Program-made: the position numbers and the translations under genes
NCBI GenBank assembly: GCA_016717705.1
Contig: JADKFD010000020.1
Location: forward strand, 29,654 to 93,653
Source: Rhodanobacteraceae bacterium
GTDB lineage: Bacteria; Pseudomonadota; Gammaproteobacteria; Xanthomonadales; SZUA-5
DNA: 64,000 bases
Reading direction: 5' to 3'
In this document: positions 37,153 through 46,928 of the stretch, one piece after another
Position numbering within the stretch: the stretch's first letter is position 1
Layout: the number at the start of each line of letters is the position of its first letter
The notes under the pieces: generated by a model
What the model saw: only the letters and a program-made list of their open reading frames with translations
What the model was told of the DNA's origin: nothing
The model's database searches: none

Positions 37153-37659
37153 ATGCATGCGCCTTTGCCTGATCAGATTGATGTCGAGCGTGCGGTAGCG
37201 ACCGGGCGGATCTACGCCGGGTCCTTCCCGCTGGCGAATTTGCCGCGCCTCACCAGCTTGCTGGCGGGCAGCGACGGTGACGTGCGCTATGAATTGAAGT
37301 TCGGTCGCAACATGATCGGGCAGCGGATGGTTGAGATGCACGTCGAGACCGGCTTCCCCCTGATTTGTCAGGTCAGCCTGGACCCGTTCGTGCTGCCGGT
37401 GCAAGTCGATACCCGCCTTGGTTTTGTGAAGAGCGAGGACGATGACGCCGGTCTGCCGGAAGGTTTCGAGCCGGCGTTGACCGATGCCGGCATGGTCAGT
37501 CCTGCTGCGCTGATCGAAGACGAGTTGATTTTGGTAGTGCCGGTGATCCCGAGAAAGCCAGGCGCCACCGTGAAACAGCCGACGATGGAGTCGGAGGGCG
37601 AAGCAGTAGACGAGAAGCCGCATCCATTTGCGGCGCTGGCGTCTCTGCAGCGCAAGTAG
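37153..37659 (+). CDS. yceD: YceD family protein (23S rRNA accumulation, DUF177)
   Basis: YceD proteins precede rpmF in most bacteria and affect 23S rRNA maturation. The 168 residues show the start of the family (MHAPLPDQIDVERAVATGRIYAG), VETGFPLICQVSLDPFVLPV with the conserved Cys region, and LIEDELILVVPVIPRKPG with the acidic-to-Pro step. The ATG falls 2-4 bp after the predicted transcription start. No Shine-Dalgarno sequence fits in that space. Confidence 0.92.
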   Translation: MHAPLPDQIDVERAVATGRIYAGSFPLANLPRLTSLLAGSDGDVRYELKFGRNMIGQRMVEMHVETGFPLICQVSLDPFVLPVQVDTRLGFVKSEDDDAGLPEGFEPALTDAGMVSPAALIEDELILVVPVIPRKPGATVKQPTMESEGEAVDEKPHPFAALASLQRK

Positions 37660-37695
37660 TCGAACAAGGACGATTCAGGTTCACAGGAGTTAGAA

Positions 37696-37896
37696 ATGGC
37701 CGTTCAAAAGAGTCGCAAGACACCCTCCACCCGCGGCATGCGCCGTTCGCACGACGCACTGACTGCACCGACGGTGTCGGTCGACCAGACCAGCGGTGAG
37801 ACGCACCTGCGTCATCACATCACCAAGGACGGCTTCTATCGCGGCCGCAAGGTCATCGAGACCAAGGCTGCCGCAGTCGAGAGCAGCGAGAGCTGA
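37696..37896 (+). CDS. rpmF: 50S ribosomal protein L32
   Basis: A 66-residue basic protein starting MAVQKSRKTPSTRGMRRSHD, the hallmark of bacterial L32, with HHITKDGFYRGRKVIE near the end. The zinc-binding cysteines found in some L32 proteins are absent; this is the Cys-less form. It lies 36 bp after yceD with GGAGTTAGAA as ribosome site. Confidence 0.97.
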   Translation: MAVQKSRKTPSTRGMRRSHDALTAPTVSVDQTSGETHLRHHITKDGFYRGRKVIETKAAAVESSES

Positions 37897-37948
37897 GCTT
37901 GCGTCGCGGGGCGCACGCCCCGCCTACCTGACGAGCGTACCCCATCCG

Positions 37949-38923
37949 ATGACTGCACTCTCTGCCCGGATTATCGGGACCGGCAGCCATCTGCCGGATC
38001 ACGTACTCACCAACGCCGAGTTGGTGAAGCGGGTGGATACCAGCGACGAGTGGATACGCGAGCGTACGGGAATCGAGCAGCGGCATATCGCTGCCGAGGG
38101 CGAGTACACCAGTGATCTGGCCGTGGCCGCCGCCGAAAAGGCGATGGCCGCCGCGGGCGTCAGTGCGTCCGAACTGGACCTGATCATCGTCGGCACCACC
38201 ACGCCGGATGTGATCTTCCCGAGCACCGCCTGCCTGGTGCAGAACCGGATCGGGGCCAAGGATTGCCCGGCTTTCGACGTCAATGCCGCGTGTACCGGTT
38301 TCCTCTACGCGCTGTCGATCGCCGACAAGTTCATCAAGACCGGCGCCGCGCGCACCGCGCTGGTGATCGGCGCGGAAACCCTGTCGCGCATGCTCGACTG
38401 GACCGATCGCGGCACCTGCGTGCTGTTCGGCGACGGTGCCGGCGCGGTGGTGCTGCGCGCCGACAATCGTCCCGGGATCATCTCCACGCATATCCATGCG
38501 GACGGTCAGTACAAGGAATTGCTGCACAACCCGGTCGGGGTGTCGCGCGGCTTCAAGGACGAGCCCAACCACGGCGTGCGCGTGCTGATGTCCGGCAATG
38601 AGGTGTTTCGCGTCGCCGTGCGCACCTTGTCGCGCATCGTCGACGAGACACTCAAGGCCAACGATCTGAGCAAGGACGCGATCGACTGGCTGGTGCCGCA
38701 TCAGGCCAACCTCCGCATCATCACGGCGACCGCCAAGCATTTGAACATGCCGATGGAGCGGGTCATCGTGACCGTCAACAAGCATGGCAATACGTCCTCG
38801 GGATCGGTGCCGCTGGCGCTGGATCACGGTATCCGCAGCGGGCAGATCAAGCCCGACCAGCTGTTGTTGCTGGAAGCGTTCGGCGGCGGCTTCACCTGGG
38901 GCTCGGCGCTGTTGCGCCTGTAA
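37949..38923 (+). CDS. fabH: 3-oxoacyl-ACP synthase III
   Basis: Starts fatty acid synthesis by joining an acyl-CoA to malonyl-ACP. The triad is visible: Cys in FDVNAACTGFLYAL, His in WLVPHQANLRI and Asn in VNKHGNTSSGSVPLAL. The start MTALSARIIGTGSHLP at 37949 is the usual one; a longer frame opens inside rpmF and is a shadow. Normally plsX lies between rpmF and fabH; here only 52 bp separate them. Confidence 0.97.
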   Translation: MTALSARIIGTGSHLPDHVLTNAELVKRVDTSDEWIRERTGIEQRHIAAEGEYTSDLAVAAAEKAMAAAGVSASELDLIIVGTTTPDVIFPSTACLVQNRIGAKDCPAFDVNAACTGFLYALSIADKFIKTGAARTALVIGAETLSRMLDWTDRGTCVLFGDGAGAVVLRADNRPGIISTHIHADGQYKELLHNPVGVSRGFKDEPNHGVRVLMSGNEVFRVAVRTLSRIVDETLKANDLSKDAIDWLVPHQANLRIITATAKHLNMPMERVIVTVNKHGNTSSGSVPLALDHGIRSGQIKPDQLLLLEAFGGGFTWGSALLRL

Positions 38924-38937
38924 CCGGCCCAAGCACG

Positions 38938-39921
<984 letters not shown>

Positions 39922-39945
39922 CCTACGTGAAGCGGACGAATTCTC

Positions 39946-40776
39946 ATGACTGACGCCATCAATCTGGCGCTGGTCACCGGCGCCAGCCGCGGCATTGGCG
40001 CCGCGATCGCCGATGAACTGGCGGCTTGCGGTTTCTTCGTGGTCGGCACCGCGACCAGTGAATCGGGCGCGACTGCGATCGGCGAACGCCTGGCCGACAA
40101 GGGCACGGGTCGCGTGCTCGATGTCGCCGATGCCGCCGGCATCGATGCCCTGGTCGGCGCCATCGAAGCGCAGTTCGGCGCGATCCGCGTGCTGGTCAAC
40201 AACGCCGGCATCACCCGCGATCAACTGCTGCTGCGCATGAAGGACGACGACTTCATGGCGGTCATCAACACCAATCTGGCCTCGGTGTTCCGCCTGTCCA
40301 AGGCGGTGCTCAAGCGCATGCTGCGCGAGCGCCAGGGTCGCATCATCAGCATCGCCTCGGTCATCGGACTGACCGGCAATGCAGGCCAGGCCAACTACGC
40401 CGCCGCCAAGGCCGGCATCATCGGCTTCACCAAGTCGCTCGCGCGCGAGGTCGGCAGCCGTGGTATCACCGCCAATGTCGTTGCACCGGGTTTCATCGAT
40501 ACCGACATGACCCGCGCATTGCCCGACGCGCAACGGCAGGCCCTGCTTGCCGATGTGCCGCTCGGTCGTTTCGGCGCCGCCACGGACATCGCCAAGGCAG
40601 TGGCATTCCTGGCGTCGCCCGCTGCCGGCTACATCACCGGCGAAACGCTGCACGTCAATGGCGGCATGTACATGCCAGGGGCGCCGACCGTGGGGGCCGC
40701 CGGTCCGGTCTTCCGGCCGCAGCAGCTTTCTCTATCATCCCCAACCTCTTTTCGGCAGGAACCGCACAAGCCATGA
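39946..40776 (+). CDS. fabG: 3-oxoacyl-ACP reductase with a C-terminal extension
   Basis: NADPH-dependent SDR enzyme of fatty acid elongation. It shows the TGASRGIG nucleotide site, NNAGITRD, catalytic Ser/Tyr/Lys in IASVIGLTGNAGQANYAAAKAG, and HVNGGMYM, where the family protein normally stops. Here ~32 further residues (ending FRQEPHKP) run to a TGA overlapping the acpP ATG (ATGA). The extension contains the stretch of DNA where an acpP upstream region would be expected, so loss of a normal stop is likely. Confidence 0.95.
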   Translation: MTDAINLALVTGASRGIGAAIADELAACGFFVVGTATSESGATAIGERLADKGTGRVLDVADAAGIDALVGAIEAQFGAIRVLVNNAGITRDQLLLRMKDDDFMAVINTNLASVFRLSKAVLKRMLRERQGRIISIASVIGLTGNAGQANYAAAKAGIIGFTKSLAREVGSRGITANVVAPGFIDTDMTRALPDAQRQALLADVPLGRFGAATDIAKAVAFLASPAAGYITGETLHVNGGMYMPGAPTVGAAGPVFRPQQLSLSSPTSFRQEPHKP

Positions 40777-41012
40777 GCAGCATTGAAGATCGCGTCAAGA
40801 AGATCGTCGTCGACCGTTTGGGCGTCAAGGAAGACGAGGTCAAGCCGAACTCCTCGTTCGTTGACGATCTGGGTGCCGACTCGCTGGATACCGTCGAACT
40901 GGTGATGGCGCTCGAAGAAGAGTTCGAGTGCGAGATCCCGGACGAGGAAGCCGAGAAGATCACCTCGGTGCAGCAGGCGGTCGATTACATCAAGGCCAAC
41001 GTCAAGGCCTGA
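40773..41012 (+). CDS. acpP: Acyl carrier protein
   Basis: An acidic 79-residue protein; the 4'-phosphopantetheine attaches to Ser in LGADSLDTVELVMALEEEFE, the canonical DSL motif. Start MSSIEDRVKKIVVDRLG is standard. The upstream AGGAACCGCACAAGCC gives a ribosome site. Overlaps fabG by four bases; fabF follows after ~100 bp. Confidence 0.98.
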   Translation: MSSIEDRVKKIVVDRLGVKEDEVKPNSSFVDDLGADSLDTVELVMALEEEFECEIPDEEAEKITSVQQAVDYIKANVKA

Positions 41013-41113
41013 ACCCGCAAGGGCGCGACCCCTGGCGCGGCGATGCTTTCGCCGCGCGGGTCGCGGATCGTCGCCGCGCAGCGCGGCGACCACCAAGCAT
41101 CCGGGAGGATCTC

Positions 41114-42358
41114 ATGCGTAGCGCTCGTCGGGTCGTAGTGACCGGGCTCGGCATCGTATCGCCGGTCGGCAGTGACATTCCCACCGCGTGGGACAACGTC
41201 GTCGCCGGTCGCAGCGGTATCGGGCCGATCACCCATTTCGATTGCTCGGCCTTCTCCACCCGCTTTGCCGGGCAGGTGCAGGGTTTCGACGTGAATGCCT
41301 GGATCTCGCCGAAAGACTCGCGGCGCATGGATCCCTTCATCCATTACGGCATTGCAGCCGGCACCCAGGCCATGCGTGACGCCGGGTTCGAGCAGGTCCC
41401 CGAGGCGCTGAAAAGCCGCTTCGGCGTGATGGTGGCGGCCGGCATCGGTGGCATCTCGACCATCGAGAAGACCACGTTGACCTGGCACGAGGGCGGTCCG
41501 CGCAAGATTTCGCCCTTCTTCGTCCCCGGAACCATCATCAACATGGTCGCCGGACACCTCGGCATCCAGTTCGGCATCAAGGGTCCGAATCTGTCCATCG
41601 TCACTGCCTGCACCACCGGCACCCACAACATGGGCGTCGCGGCGCGGCTGATTGCCTATGGCGATGCCGATCTGATGCTGGCGGGCGGAACCGAACACGC
41701 AACCACGCCAACCGCCATCGGCGGCTTCGCGCAAGCGCGTGCGCTGAGCGAGCGCAACGACGATCCGCATGCGGCCAGTCGGCCCTGGGATCGTGACCGC
41801 GACGGCTTCGTGCTCAGCGACGGCGCTGGCGCGGTGGTGCTGGAGGAGTACGAGCACGCCAAGGCGCGCGGCGCGCGCATTTACGCCGAGTTGATCGGTT
41901 TTGGCATGAGCGATGACGCCTACCACATGACCGCACCGCCGGAAGATGGCTCGGGTGCGGCGGCTTCGATGACTGCGGCACTGGCCGATGCCGGCATCAA
42001 TGCCGGGGACGTGCAGTACGTCAATGCCCACGCGACCTCGACGCCGCTCGGCGACCGCGGCGAGATTCTGGCGATCAAGAGCAGCTTTGGCGCCGCCGCG
42101 CAGGGCCTGATGATCAGCTCGACCAAGTCGGTCACCGGGCATCTGCTCGGCGCGGCTGGCGCGGTCGAGGCGATCTTCTGCATCCTCGCGCTGCGCGATC
42201 AGGTGGTGCCGGCGACCATCAATCTGGCCAATCCGGACGAGGGGATTGATCTGGACCTGGTGCCGAACACCTCGCGCCAGGTGAAGCTGGACACGGTGAT
42301 GTCCAATTCCTTCGGTTTCGGTGGCACCAACGGCACGCTGATCTTCAAGCGGGTGTGA
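41114..42358 (+). CDS. fabF: 3-oxoacyl-ACP synthase II
   Basis: Condensing enzyme of chain elongation. The active-site Cys is in IVTACTTGTHNMG, the two His in VNAHATSTPLGD and KSVTGHLLGAAG, and the C-terminal NSFGFGGTNGTLIFKR is standard. GGGAGGATCTC precedes the ATG at 41114. 414 residues, normal length. Confidence 0.97.
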   Translation: MRSARRVVVTGLGIVSPVGSDIPTAWDNVVAGRSGIGPITHFDCSAFSTRFAGQVQGFDVNAWISPKDSRRMDPFIHYGIAAGTQAMRDAGFEQVPEALKSRFGVMVAAGIGGISTIEKTTLTWHEGGPRKISPFFVPGTIINMVAGHLGIQFGIKGPNLSIVTACTTGTHNMGVAARLIAYGDADLMLAGGTEHATTPTAIGGFAQARALSERNDDPHAASRPWDRDRDGFVLSDGAGAVVLEEYEHAKARGARIYAELIGFGMSDDAYHMTAPPEDGSGAAASMTAALADAGINAGDVQYVNAHATSTPLGDRGEILAIKSSFGAAAQGLMISSTKSVTGHLLGAAGAVEAIFCILALRDQVVPATINLANPDEGIDLDLVPNTSRQVKLDTVMSNSFGFGGTNGTLIFKRV

Positions 42359-42540
42359 GCCGCTTGCTTAGCGGCGAATCGCATGCGCGTTCATCGGGTG
42401 CTTGCCGCAAGCCCGTGCCGGTGAACGGCTGCGCCGTACAGCGGCCTACCCCAGCGCTTTGAGGTAGCCCGGTGCACGCGCGTCAGCGCGTTCACCGGGT
42501 GCTTGCCCTGAACCCGTAGACTGCAGATCTCCCAACTTTG
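42359..42540. repeat. Family E repeat fragments
   Basis: The ~200-bp gap between fabF and pabB is made largely of family E sequence in mixed orientation: TTCATCGGGTGCTTGCCGCA, GGTGAACGGCTGCGCCGTAC, GCGGCCTACC, then GGTAGCCCGGTGCACGCGCG and GCGTTCACCGGGTGCTTGCC. The same words form the tandem array at 10373-10557. Confidence 0.8.
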
Positions 42541-42556
42541 CGCCGCCGACGTCGTC

Positions 42557-43996
42557 ATGCAGGCTGAACCCTTTGTCGACGCGCCGGATTTTCTCGAACT
42601 GCGTCGGCGCCTTGGGCCCGAACTCGCGCCGGCCTTGCTGCTGAGCGCTGCCGCGGGGCCGCAGGGGCGTTTTGATCTGTTGCCGCTGACCGATGCGCCG
42701 CCGCTGGTGGTGCCGTATCCGGGGCATCCGCAGCACGCCGAGCGACTGGCAGCCTTCGAAAAGCAGCTCCACGAGATCAAGATCGGGACGACTGACGATT
42801 CCGGCCCGCTGTTTGCGGGCGGCTGGCTGCTCTACCTCGCCTACGAATTCGGCGCCGTGTTCGAGCCCAGCGTGCCGCTGCGCGCGCCGGAACTCGATGA
42901 GCCGCTGGCGTTGTTGTGGCGCGTGCCGGCGGCGTTGGTGCGTGACCGGGAGTCCGGGCAATGCGAGTTGGTCGGTGGGGACCGAGAGCTTTGGCGCGGG
43001 CGCTTGCCGGCGGCGATGGCCATGAGCGCGGCAGCCAGAAGCAGCGGAGCAAGCTCCGCTCTACAGGAGCCGGAGCGCAGCAGCGGAGCAAGCTCCGCTC
43101 TACAGGAGCCGGAGCGCAGCAGCGGAGCAAGCTCCGCTCTACACGAGCCCGGGCACGGAAGGGCAACGCTTGCCATCAGCGAGGACGACCCGCAGGCCTT
43201 CCTCGGTGGCGTGGCCCGTATCCACGACTATCTGGTCGCCGGCGACGTGTTCCAGGTGAACCTGTCGCGCGCCTGGCGCGGGTTGGCGCCGGGGCCGATC
43301 GATCTTGATGCGCTGTTCGCGCGTCTGAGTCGAGCCAATCCGGCGCCGTTTGCGGCCTTGCTCAGTCATGGCGCATGGGGACTGGCGTCGTCGTCGCCGG
43401 AGCGCCTGGTCAGCGTGCGTGGCAAGCGTGTCGACACGCGCCCGATCGCGGGTACCCGACGGCGAGACGCGGATCCGGCAATCGACGCCGCATTGCTGGC
43501 GGAACTCAAGCGCGATCCGAAAGAACGCGCCGAGCACATCATGCTGATCGACCTGGAGCGCAATGATCTGGGTCGCGTCTGTGTGCCCGGCAGCGTGGTG
43601 GTCGACGAACTCGGCGGCATCGAAAGCTATGCCCACGTGCACCACCTGGTGTCGAATGTCAGCGGTCGTCTGCGCGACGGAATCAGCCTGTGGTCCTTGC
43701 TGCGCGCGCTGTTTCCGGGCGGCACCATCACCGGTTGCCCGAAGGTGCGCTGCATGCAGATCATTGCCGAGTTGGAGCCGCAGGGACGTGGTGCCTACAC
43801 CGGCGCACTCGGCTACATCGGCGATGACGGTTCGCTGGATCTCAACATCCTGATCCGCACGATCTCGGTGCAGCGCGAGCGCCTGCTGTTGCGCGCCGGC
43901 GCCGGCATCGTTGCCGACTCGATCGCCAGTCGCGAACTCAAGGAGACGCGCGCCAAGGCACTGGGCATGCTGCGGGCGCTGGAGACGGGCCGGTGA
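42557..43996 (+). CDS. pabB: Aminodeoxychorismate synthase component I with an internal repeat insert
   Basis: Makes 4-amino-4-deoxychorismate for folate. The C-terminal catalytic part has SSSPERLVSVRGKRVDTRPIAGTRRR (in pieces), HIMLIDLERNDLGRVC, and PGGTITGCPKVRCMQIIAELEP. The N-terminal half carries the tryptophan-pocket-like region FAGGWLLYLAYEFGA. Between the halves, residues ~161-200 are three copies of RSSGASSALQEPE encoded by a tandem 39-bp palindromic repeat; the flanks resume normal family sequence (AISEDDPQAFLGGVARIHDYL). The frame is kept. pabC follows with a GTGA overlap. Confidence 0.93.
   Translation: MQAEPFVDAPDFLELRRRLGPELAPALLLSAAAGPQGRFDLLPLTDAPPLVVPYPGHPQHAERLAAFEKQLHEIKIGTTDDSGPLFAGGWLLYLAYEFGAVFEPSVPLRAPELDEPLALLWRVPAALVRDRESGQCELVGGDRELWRGRLPAAMAMSAAARSSGASSALQEPERSSGASSALQEPERSSGASSALHEPGHGRATLAISEDDPQAFLGGVARIHDYLVAGDVFQVNLSRAWRGLAPGPIDLDALFARLSRANPAPFAALLSHGAWGLASSSPERLVSVRGKRVDTRPIAGTRRRDADPAIDAALLAELKRDPKERAEHIMLIDLERNDLGRVCVPGSVVVDELGGIESYAHVHHLVSNVSGRLRDGISLWSLLRALFPGGTITGCPKVRCMQIIAELEPQGRGAYTGALGYIGDDGSLDLNILIRTISVQRERLLLRAGAGIVADSIASRELKETRAKALGMLRALETGR
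43040..43150 (+). repeat. Tandem 39-bp repeat inside pabB
   Basis: Three units start at 43040, 43079 and 43118, identical in their first 27 bases or more. Each contains the palindrome AGCGGAGCAAGCTCCGCT. Because 39 is a multiple of 3, the copies are in frame and read as 13-residue units. Confidence 0.93.
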
Positions 43997-44772
43997 GCGG
44001 CGGTCGGCTGCAGGACGATCGCGGCCTGCACTACGGCGATGGCTTGTTCGAGACCATCCGCTTCAGTGGCGCGTGCGCGCCGCTGTGGGACTGGCATATG
44101 CAGCGACTGCTGCTGGGCTGCGCGCGCCTGGGCCTGCCTGCACCTGATCCTGCTGTCGTGTTGCGACGCGCCCGACGCCTGGCCGGTACCCATCCGCAGT
44201 CGGTGATCAAGCTGATCCTGAGCGCCGGGAGCGGGCCGCGCGGTTATGCTCGGCCGTTGCCGCTGCGCCCGCGCATGCTGGCCTTTGCTTCGCCGTTCGT
44301 GGAGTCTGTGCCGCGGCTGCTGCATCTGCGCTGGTGCCAGATGCGCCTGGCACTGCAGCCGGCACTGGCCGGCATCAAGCACCTGAACCGGCTGGAGCAG
44401 GTGCTGGCGCGGGCCGAGTGGTCGGACACGAGCTTCGATGAGGGATTGATGCTGGATACAGGTGAACACGTCATCGCCGCCACGGCGGCCAATCTCTTCG
44501 TGCGCAAGGACGGTCGCTGGCTGACGCCGCCAGTTGACGCCTGTGGCATTGCCGGAGTCGGGCGACGCTGGCTGATCAACGCGGTCAGCGCCATCGAGGC
44601 GCCGCTCGACGTTGCCGCCGTGGAGACGGCGCAGGCCTGCGTGTTGACCAATGCGCTGCACGGGCCACGCCAGATCGGGCAACTGGCCCGGCGGAGCTGG
44701 GACGTCGATCGCCAGGTGCAGTCTTTGCAGGACCGCTGGCGCACGCTGTTCTCGGACGGGCATCCGCGATGA
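43993..44772 (+). CDS. pabC: Aminodeoxychorismate lyase
   Basis: PLP enzyme (fold type IV) releasing p-aminobenzoate from aminodeoxychorismate. It shows DDRGLHYGDGLFETIRF at the N-terminus, PLP-binding Lys in LAGIKHLNRLEQVLARAEW, and the Glu/Thr region ANLFVRKDGRWLTPPVDACGIAGVGR. GTG start overlaps the pabB stop; its TGA overlaps the mltG start (ATGA). Confidence 0.93.
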   Translation: MSGGRLQDDRGLHYGDGLFETIRFSGACAPLWDWHMQRLLLGCARLGLPAPDPAVVLRRARRLAGTHPQSVIKLILSAGSGPRGYARPLPLRPRMLAFASPFVESVPRLLHLRWCQMRLALQPALAGIKHLNRLEQVLARAEWSDTSFDEGLMLDTGEHVIAATAANLFVRKDGRWLTPPVDACGIAGVGRRWLINAVSAIEAPLDVAAVETAQACVLTNALHGPRQIGQLARRSWDVDRQVQSLQDRWRTLFSDGHPR

Positions 44773-45807
44773 AGCGCGCGCAACCCTCGGCCCTGTTCGG
44801 ACGCGTGCGCTGGGTGCTGCTGCTGGCGTGCGTTGCCGGCGCATTGTCGGCGGCGGCGTGGATCGGCTGGCGCGAATACCATCGCTTCGAGTCGCAGCCG
44901 CTCGGCGGCATCGACCAGGTGGTCGAGTTCAGTCGCGGCATGCGCCTCAAGGATCTGGCCGCGCGGCTGGACGGGCAGGGCATCAGCCATGCGCACTACT
45001 GGCAATGGCGACTGCTGGCTGAGCGCATGGGCGTCGCGCAGAAGCTCAAGGCCGGCGAATACCGGATCGAAGCCAACACCACGCCGCGCGATCTGCTGCA
45101 GGCCATCGCCGACGGTCGCGTCATCCAGTACCGGATCACCATCCTCGAAGGTTCGCGTTTTCGCGATCTGCGCATCGCGTTGGCTGGCGTCGAACAGCTG
45201 ACGCCGACCATCGGCGGCTTGTCCGACACCGACGTGCTGGCCAGGATTGGCGCCACCGAGACCCATCCGGAAGGCCTGTTCCTGCCGGACACCTATTTCT
45301 TCCCGCGCGGCTTCAGCGATGTCGAGTTGCTCAAGCGCGCCTACTGGGCGCAGAAAAAACTGCTGGAGCAACTGTGGGAAAAACGCGCCCCGGACTTGCC
45401 GCTGGCAGATTCCTACCAGGCGCTGATCCTCGCCTCGGTGGTTGAAAAGGAGACCGGCCGCGCCGCTGAACGACCCGAGATCGCCGGCGTGTTCGTCAAC
45501 CGCTTGCGTCTGGGCTGGCGGCTGCAAACCGATCCAACGGTGATCTATGGCCTCGGCGATGCCTTCTGACGGCAACCTGCGCCGGATCGACCTGGAAGCC
45601 GACACGCCGTACAACACCTACACCCGCTTCGGCCTGCCACCGACACCGATCGCATTGCCCGGCCGCGCCGCGATCGAAGCCGCGCTCAAGCCGGCCGCGA
45701 CCGAGGCGATGTATTTCGTCGCCCGGGGCAATGGCACCCATGTGTTCTCGCGCACGCTGGACGAGCACAATGCGGCGGTGCGGCGGTTTCAGTTGGGGCA
45801 GGAGTGA
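44769..45807 (+). CDS. mltG: Endolytic murein transglycosylase MltG (frameshifted near 45567)
   Basis: Membrane-bound lytic enzyme that cuts nascent glycan strands. One N-terminal TM (about 13-35), a LysM-like region (ARLDGQGISHAHYWQWRL), then the YceG catalytic domain: PEGLFLPDTYFFPRG, LASVVEKETG with catalytic Glu, and GVFVNRLRLGWRLQTDPTVIYGLG. A stop appears directly after YGLGDAF; deleting one T near 45567 restores DGNLRRIDLEADTPYNTYTRFGLPPTPIALPG and the true end at 45807. The break lies in the conserved core, so a sequence error is likely. Confidence 0.93.
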
Positions 45808-45899
45808 GGTTTCCGCCTTGCGCAGCAAGGGCATCGCGCGCGAGCGCGCTTCTGCAATTCCTGCGTGGATACTCGGCACCTTTGGGCACGCTCGCGCCT

Positions 45900-46928
45900 A
45901 TGCCTTTCACACCGACAACCAACAACCCAAAAGCATGCCCACGCCGACTCCCGCAAACCCTCCTCCCCTGGCACGCCGCCGCCTGGCAGCGCCTGGCCGC
46001 CGGCGCCGAGCGCGGGCAGATCGCGCATGCCTTGCTGATCCACGGCGAGGGCGGCCTGCACAAGCTGCAACTGGGACGCCAGATCGCCCAGGGACTGCTC
46101 TGCGAAAGACCGGTCGCGGCGCGCGCCTGCGGCGACTGTCGCGGCTGCCTGTTGTTCCTGTCGGGCAATCATCCGGACTGGGTCGAGGTGTTCCCGGTGG
46201 ATTCGGCGGTGATCAAGATCGACCAGATTCGCGAGTTGTCGGCGCGCCTGTCGATGCGCCCGCAGATCGCCAGCCGCCAGGTGGCGCTGCTGTGGCCGGC
46301 GGAACAGATGAATGCGGCATCCGCCAATGCGCTTTTGAAGACGCTGGAAGAACCGTCGGCGGACACCCATCTGTTGCTGCTCGCCGATCGCATCGGGCGG
46401 CTGCCGGCGACCATCCGCAGTCGCTGCCAGCGCCTGCCGCTGGTGGCGCACGATGATGATGCGACCGTCGGCACCGTTGCTGCGCTGGCCGGCGTCGAAC
46501 AGCCGCGGGCGCGCGCTGCGCTGGCGCTGGCCGGCTTTGATCCGGAACTGGCGCTGGAGAATCTGCGCCCGGAGGTGTGGTCGGCGCTGGCAACGTTGAC
46601 CCAGCGACTGATCGACGTGGCCTCGGGGAAGCTCGATTCGGGCACCCTGGCGGTCAATCCCAAGGGCGAAGGCGCCATCCTGCTGCAGCGCTGGTCGCGC
46701 CTGCTCGCGCTTGCGGTGCGCGGCGAGCGACTGGGCAGCGCACCCTTCGATGCCTGGGTCGACTTGACTTCGCGTTTGGAAATGTCGACCCTCTTGCCGC
46801 TGGCGACGCAACTGGAACGCGCGCGCGGCATGGCGGGCAGCGGCGTACGCGAAGATTTGCTGCTATACGATCTGGCAGCGCGCTGGTCGCAGGCGTTCAA
46901 CCACGGGGAGCGTAGACGCGGAGCATGA
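45900..46928 (+). CDS. holB: DNA polymerase III delta' subunit
   Basis: Clamp-loader component. The start ATG at 45900 gives ...LLPWHAAAWQRLAAGAERGQIAHALLIHGEGG; the zinc cysteines lie in LLCERPVAARACGDCRGCLLF, the SRC-type motif in IRSRCQRLPL, and KIDQIRELSARL, PAEQMNAASANALLKTLEEP are typical. The Walker A is degenerate (GEGGLHKLQLGR), as usual for delta'. tmk, which normally precedes holB, is absent. The 90-bp gap before it carries a family A repeat remnant. Confidence 0.94.
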   Translation: MPFTPTTNNPKACPRRLPQTLLPWHAAAWQRLAAGAERGQIAHALLIHGEGGLHKLQLGRQIAQGLLCERPVAARACGDCRGCLLFLSGNHPDWVEVFPVDSAVIKIDQIRELSARLSMRPQIASRQVALLWPAEQMNAASANALLKTLEEPSADTHLLLLADRIGRLPATIRSRCQRLPLVAHDDDATVGTVAALAGVEQPRARAALALAGFDPELALENLRPEVWSALATLTQRLIDVASGKLDSGTLAVNPKGEGAILLQRWSRLLALAVRGERLGSAPFDAWVDLTSRLEMSTLLPLATQLERARGMAGSGVREDLLLYDLAARWSQAFNHGERRRGA

